Source: Hondaea fermentalgiana (lineage: Eukaryota > Sar > Bigyra > Thraustochytrida > Thraustochytriidae). Taken from it: a stretch of 28,345 nucleotides of DNA. Of the stretch, positions 24,355 through 28,345 are shown piece after piece (the stretch's first letter is position 1; each line of letters starts with the position of its first letter). A program made the translations under genes and the position numbers. The notes below the pieces were generated by a model. That model searched no databases. It had not been told where the DNA came from and saw only the letters and a list, made by a program, of their open reading frames with translations. The stretch lies in NCBI GenBank assembly GCA_014084085.1, contig NPFB01000089.1, forward strand, positions 100,116-128,460, given 5' to 3'.

Positions 24355-24989
24355 AAAAAATGTGTTTCTGTTTTCAAAAAAACAAAGGAAAAGCTTTTGT
24401 GGAACGAATCATCTTCGGAAAACATGACAGGTTCCTGTTCGCAATCAACGACTCCATCAGCCAGCGAGCTATCGAACATCTTGCTCAACAAGATTTTTTC
24501 GCCGGGCTCGACAAGTTCCCAAGTGAGCAAAGGATTTCAGAAAGTTGTATACCTGACTTTCATGTACAAGAAAAGGCGCCCGCATCGCTGCACGACACCG
24601 TCGTCAACGCACAGAGTAGCATGCCGGCCCCCTGAAATGGCGGCCGCTTTATTTACCAGAACTACCAAAACTTGATGACTACGATGGCCGCTCGGGGCAT
24701 CTCCAGGCCATTTTCAAGCCTCGTGGCGTACTCAGAGCCTGCAATTTCCGCTCAAGCTCATCTGCACCCACTTCTGCACGCCTCCATCTCTGCGACTTCA
24801 ACTTGGTGCCGAAAATTGTTCAGCAGGATTGCGGAAGAAAGGATATTTCTTGCAAACATGGGCCCCCCCCAGCAAAAGTGAAATAACTCGCATAAAAAAA
24901 ACTAAAAGTACTCAGACTATCCGGAACTTTTCTGGCTTTAAAACTACGTTTGTTTTATGATCTGAAGGAATCACACGCCGCTCAAAGCT
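24355..24989. other. Convergent intergenic region between the ankyrin and NCKX genes
   Basis: 635 bp between the two stop codons. It is AT-richer at both ends. No frame is clearly coding. On the plus strand, the frame of 24360-24635 and, after a TGA, its continuation to 24881 look moderately protein-like. A second plus frame (about 24617-24881) does too, and so does a minus-strand frame (24539 down to a TAG at 24352, about 60 codons). I cannot decide between UTR, a decayed gene or chance. An eight-C run lies near 24864-24871. Confidence 0.5.
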
Positions 24990-27539
24990 TTAAATTAGCG
25001 GATGAATGGCGAGTTCAAAGATGACATAGAGGATGTACAAGAACAAGAGAATGGACCCGACGATCTTGCTGAGGCGCCAACGCGCGATTCGCAAAACAAT
25101 GATGAGCACCACAATGACTGCGAAGAGGAAGGACATGCCAATCGCGATATCTCCCGTGTCCACTGACGAAGGCCGCCCGTAGATGGCTCCCGCGAGAAGC
25201 CACGGCAGCCCGAGCCCGATGAGGATGTCGAAAATGTTGCTTCCGATTGAGTTCGCGACGGCCATGTCTCCCTGACCCTGGCGCGCGACAATAATGGAAG
25301 AAATGGCGTCTGGCACGCTTGTGCCTGCAGCAATAAAGGTCAAACCCATGACGGGCGAACTAATGCCCACAATGCATCCGAACTTGCTCGCAGACCAAAC
25401 GATAAAATGCGAGAGCACCGCGATCCAGACGATGGAGATGGCAAACGAGAGCCAATAGCCAAGGCGCCGGTTCTCCGGCTTACCGGGCTTATCCTCGCAA
25501 AAGACGTCAAAGTTGCTATCCGGGATTGTCAAGCGAAAGACGAGATTGAACGGGAAGGAAAGCACGTAGTACAAGCGCGCTGCCCACATGTGCTTCCATC
25601 CACCGCAATGCCTCCGCGTACAGCCGTCTTTGGGGTAGTCATCCAGGTCGGTTTCGGCATCGCGCTCAACAGTGGGCCACATGAGGGGATCCCAGTACGA
25701 CTCTTGTTCCTCTTCTTCGTCGTCTTGCTCGCCCTCGTCGCCCGTGTTGACGTTCTTTTTGGAGAGATCTACGTCGCCGAGACCGGCATGGTCAGGAACT
25801 ACATTGACCGAGGGTTGACCGCCCTCGACCAAGGGCGCCGCAGACGAGGTCCCGCCTTCGGAAGTCTTGCCCCGTTGTTGTTCGACAGCCTGCTGCGAGG
25901 CGTCTGCCCACGACTTGCTCTCCAGGTTGGCCCGAATGACAGCTTGCGCCACATCCTTGAGGCTCTTTCGGGACGAGCCAGCGCGATCGTGGTGCCCGCC
26001 GTGCGGCGTGACGCCTCCGCGCATGGAGCCTTCACGACTGAAACGCATACTATGGTTGAAGCCACGATTCCGACTCATGAGCAGCGGGTTTGCTGAGGCG
26101 GATCCGGCGACGAAACGAGCGCTGCCGTCGCCCGCGCCGGCACCTGCGGCGCCATCGGCGTGCACACTGCCGAGCGAGGCGCGCACATGGACTTGAGTCT
26201 CGCTGTTTCGCCTCTCCATTCGAGCTGCCTCGGCAGCAGCTTCGACTGCGGCCGTCGGACGCGAGGTCTCGACGGTATGGCGCACGGCAGGGGCCTTGGT
26301 CACAGTCTTGTCGTTGCCAAGAACGGTCTCGGCGGCGCGAACGATGCCATCTGCGGTTTTCGGCATTGTCGCGGTCGGCGTCGAGGCGGGCTGTGAGGCG
26401 GACGTCTCGTCGACCGTTGCGTTGGCGTTGGAGAGGTCGACATCCATAAGTGCGAGCTCGCCTGTAGGCGCGTCAGCATCGTCGACGTCGGGGCCAGTTT
26501 CAAGGTCGGCATTGCCCGCCTTGGGGGCGGTTGTTTTGTCTCCGTCCAGAACGGTGGCGTCTGGCGCCTTTGAGCCAAAGACGCGGTCCATCCAGGCAAA
26601 AGCGCGCGCGTTGACCGTCATAAAGCCAATGTAGAGACTGTATAGAAAGAGCAGAATAAGACCTTCCCACCAATGCGCCTCTTCGTCAATAATGACGCCC
26701 AAGAGCGCGACAATGCTCACAACGTAAAAGGTTACATCTCGCGCCAATGGGCGCCAGTCCAGGTGGAGTGTTGAGCCTGCTAGCATGGCGGAGAGGCCGA
26801 TAATGACGAGAATGTTGAAAATAGCCGAGCCTACGACTGTGCCGACGCCAACGCTCTTTGGCGGGTTCGAAATGACGTTGTCCGCCAGAGACACAAAGAG
26901 CTCCGGGGCGCTGCTACCGGCCGCCAAAAAGGTGGCGCCTGCCACATCCTCTGACAGGTTGAGGGCCTCGCTGATACGCTCGAGCGCCGATACGAGGTAA
27001 TCGTCGCAAACAATGGCGAGACCGAGAAAGAGAAAGAGCATGATGGCAATGTAGGCCCATGCGCCCCCGTTCACTTCCCAGGAATCCATGCAAGCGCCGT
27101 AGCCATGGCCGCCAGGGACGAGTTCTGCGGAGCAGAGATGCGACGAGGGGCAGACGGCTCCGTCGTCGGTCCGGCATTCTTCGTCGCTGCGGCAGCACAC
27201 GCGCCCGAGATATTCATCGGGCGTGCACAGGTTTGTCCCGTTCTCAATGCAGAAAGCGGCCATGCCGGGGTCTTCTACGCAGAAAGCCTCGCTCGTACCG
27301 CCGGACCCGCCGGAGAGCTGTCTTCTGTTGTTCATCCACGCTTCTTCGCGCGCATCTTGTCGATCCGCCACGGGCAGCCACCCCAGCTGCCCGAGCACCG
27401 CAAACGCGGCAAGACCTGCGCCCAAGACCCCGAGTCTCGCGCGCACCTTTCCGCGGATGCGCGCTCTCCGCGCTTCCCTCGCGCTCGCCGCCGTCGCGCT
27501 CTGCATGGCGACGCAAGGACCGCGTTCCATCTCTGCCAT
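24990..27539 (-). CDS. K+-dependent Na+/Ca2+ exchanger (NCKX/SLC24 family)
   Basis: 849 residues, ATG at 27539; the ATG of residue 4 has a better context (G at -3 and +4). Residues about 36-55 form a hydrophobic signal or anchor. Residues 87-150 are a Cys-rich extracellular segment with nine Cys. The first exchanger half starts at about 160; its alpha-1 repeat (about 198-245) has ATFLAAGSSAPELF with Glu213, then GTVVGSAIFNIL. A long cytosolic loop (about 320-675) is acidic and Ser/Ala-rich. The alpha-2 repeat (730-782) has GLTFIAAGTSVPD with Asp744 and ANSIGSNIFDI with Asp771. Asp771 matches by alignment the residue that gives K+ dependence in animal NCKX. The family moves Ca2+ and K+ against Na+, mostly outward at the plasma membrane. 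Family assignment is strong, while location and ion use are inferred. Confidence 0.93.
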   Translation of the reverse strand: MAEMERGPCVAMQSATAASAREARRARIRGKVRARLGVLGAGLAAFAVLGQLGWLPVADRQDAREEAWMNNRRQLSGGSGGTSEAFCVEDPGMAAFCIENGTNLCTPDEYLGRVCCRSDEECRTDDGAVCPSSHLCSAELVPGGHGYGACMDSWEVNGGAWAYIAIMLFLFLGLAIVCDDYLVSALERISEALNLSEDVAGATFLAAGSSAPELFVSLADNVISNPPKSVGVGTVVGSAIFNILVIIGLSAMLAGSTLHLDWRPLARDVTFYVVSIVALLGVIIDEEAHWWEGLILLFLYSLYIGFMTVNARAFAWMDRVFGSKAPDATVLDGDKTTAPKAGNADLETGPDVDDADAPTGELALMDVDLSNANATVDETSASQPASTPTATMPKTADGIVRAAETVLGNDKTVTKAPAVRHTVETSRPTAAVEAAAEAARMERRNSETQVHVRASLGSVHADGAAGAGAGDGSARFVAGSASANPLLMSRNRGFNHSMRFSREGSMRGGVTPHGGHHDRAGSSRKSLKDVAQAVIRANLESKSWADASQQAVEQQRGKTSEGGTSSAAPLVEGGQPSVNVVPDHAGLGDVDLSKKNVNTGDEGEQDDEEEEQESYWDPLMWPTVERDAETDLDDYPKDGCTRRHCGGWKHMWAARLYYVLSFPFNLVFRLTIPDSNFDVFCEDKPGKPENRRLGYWLSFAISIVWIAVLSHFIVWSASKFGCIVGISSPVMGLTFIAAGTSVPDAISSIIVARQGQGDMAVANSIGSNIFDILIGLGLPWLLAGAIYGRPSSVDTGDIAIGMSFLFAVIVVLIIVLRIARWRLSKIVGSILLFLYILYVIFELAIHPLI

Positions 27540-27735
27540 CGAGCGAGTGCGAGTGCGGCTACTCCTGCTCGTGCTACTGCTGCTGTTTCTTCTCCTCCTC
27601 CTTCTTCAAGAACTCCCTTGCGTCCCTTTTTGCTCCGCCTCACTGCCGTCAATCGTGCCCGCAGCTGCGTTGACGACACCTGCGATTGCGTTTTGGAGGC
27701 AGGCACGCAGGTATGCAGGCGTGTCTCCCTCGACT

Positions 27736-27797
27736 GATCGATCGATCGATCGATCGATCGATGCGATGCGATGCGATGCGGTGATGCGCGATGCGAT
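27736..27797. repeat. GATC repeat grading into GATGC repeat
   Basis: About six self-complementary GATC units (27736-27761) change into GATGC units (to 27780), then a degenerate continuation to 27797. Confidence 0.95.
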
Positions 27798-28210
27798 CTC
27801 GACGGACGAAAGCAAGCAGCCGAGCCGCCTTCTTTCGTTCGGACCAGCCACGCGCGAGCAGCCTCTCGCCGAGCGCGCGAGGTCTTCTTTATCCTCGGCA
27901 ACCAACGTCCGGACCCGGAGGCCCTGCGCCGCGACGAGCGCGGCCGTCACGCCGACGAGAAGCGCAGCGCCCCGCGAGGTTCGCGCAGAGCCGGCGGGAG
28001 AGCGGCGACGGGGAGAGTGCCGGGCTGGCTGCCTGGCCGTGCGGCGCGAGGAAAGTAGCTCGAGCGCGACGGAGACCGACCCGGGCCTCTGGCGACGGCG
28101 CGGCTCCGGCTCTTGGAGCGGAGGCGGAGTTGAAGGCGCGAGCGAGAGCGAGCTCGGATGCTCGTCGGCCTCCTGCGCCGCGGCGACCTCGCTCGGGCTC
28201 CGAGCTGTGC

Positions 28211-28287
28211 CGCACGCACGCAGGCACGCACGCACGCACGCACGCACGCAGACAGAAAGACGCGCAGGCACGCTCGCACGCACGCAG
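28211..28287. repeat. GCAC tetranucleotide microsatellite
   Basis: Tandem GCAC units at 28211-28250, interrupted by GACAGAAAGA, then further GCAC/GCAG units to 28287. Confidence 0.9.
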
Positions 28288-28345
28288 GCTCGAGGCAGGC
28301 GCGCGGACACGCGGTTCCGGCTCGAGCGGCCGGCGGGTCCTGGAG

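Larger units (their letters stand above)
27540..28345. other. GC-rich upstream region of NCKX, no minus-strand ATG
   Basis: 806 bp to the window edge. No CAT trinucleotide (minus-strand ATG) occurs in it, while the plus strand has about eight ATGs. Pyrimidine-rich sequence lies just upstream of the start (27560-27606 on the plus strand). GATC and GATGC repeats lie at 27736-27797 and a GCAC repeat at 28211-28287. Frames found here are Arg/Ala/Cys low complexity. It is most likely the NCKX leader and promoter, perhaps shared with a gene beyond the edge. Confidence 0.55.

Noticed and set aside
28211..28287. Possible CRISPR-like or satellite array
   Set aside because: Simple tetranucleotide repeat with no spacers; the same holds for the other tandem repeats here.
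27606..28310. Minus-strand frame of 234 codons upstream of NCKX
   Set aside because: Built from GCAC and GATGC repeats, giving Cys-Val-Arg-Ala periodic sequence; no ATG on that strand in the region.
1..28345. tRNA, rRNA, transposase or reverse transcriptase
   Set aside because: No tRNA TPsiC-loop pattern, rRNA core sequence, terminal inverted repeats or transposon protein motifs were seen by eye; a tRNAscan or Rfam search was not possible.

Overview
The window looks like nuclear DNA of a single-celled eukaryote, most likely a thraustochytrid-type stramenopile (Labyrinthulea; Aurantiochytrium, Schizochytrium and Hondaea are the relatives I have in mind). The reasons are long uninterrupted reading frames with GC-biased third positions, Kozak-like starts with A or G at -3 and often G at +4, no Shine-Dalgarno or operon logic, and typical eukaryotic families: the ciliary protein DRC4, SFT2, tandem PH domains, MORN plus EF-hands, NCKX and a class II photolyase. 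I saw no need for an intron in any gene. The placement is inference from style and gene content. DRC4, and possibly the MORN/EF-hand protein, imply a flagellated stage.

Layout: twelve protein-coding genes. (1) 725-3301 +, DGAT2-type acyltransferase with a large duplicated membrane module in front. (2) 4002-5414 +, DRC4/GAS8. (3) 5513-6148 -, SFT2-like Golgi membrane protein. (4) 7891-10662 +, coiled-coil protein with two C-terminal PH domains. (5) 11224-12096 +, orphan. (6) 12150-13526 -, NIPA-like transporter with a Cys-rich ectodomain. (7) 14259-15815 +, class II CPD photolyase. (8) 15959-17518 -, membrane-anchored ABHD1/2/3-like hydrolase. (9) 19196-20902 +, type II membrane protein, perhaps a glycosyltransferase. 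(10) 21154-22458 -, MORN/EF-hand protein. (11) 23236-24354 +, degenerate ankyrin protein with a poly-Ser tract. (12) 24990-27539 -, K+-dependent Na+/Ca2+ exchanger. Five gene pairs converge: four have stops about 50-250 bp apart, and the fifth (24355-24989) has 635 bp between stops. Sequences upstream of starts are often long, GC-rich and full of short tandem repeats.

The genes are not an operon or a single pathway. Loose themes are lipid and membrane metabolism (1, 3, 8), cilia and calcium (2, 10, 12), cation transport (6, 12) and light-dependent DNA repair (7).

The most unusual signals are: the internal duplication in the N-terminal half of the acyltransferase; long stretches upstream of three genes with no sense-strand ATG although the opposite strand has many; a repeated intergenic palindrome TAGGCCTA, found four times perfectly and twice tied to inverted repeats; and Cys-rich extracellular domains on both cation transporters. 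No mobile element, CRISPR array, tRNA or rRNA was found.
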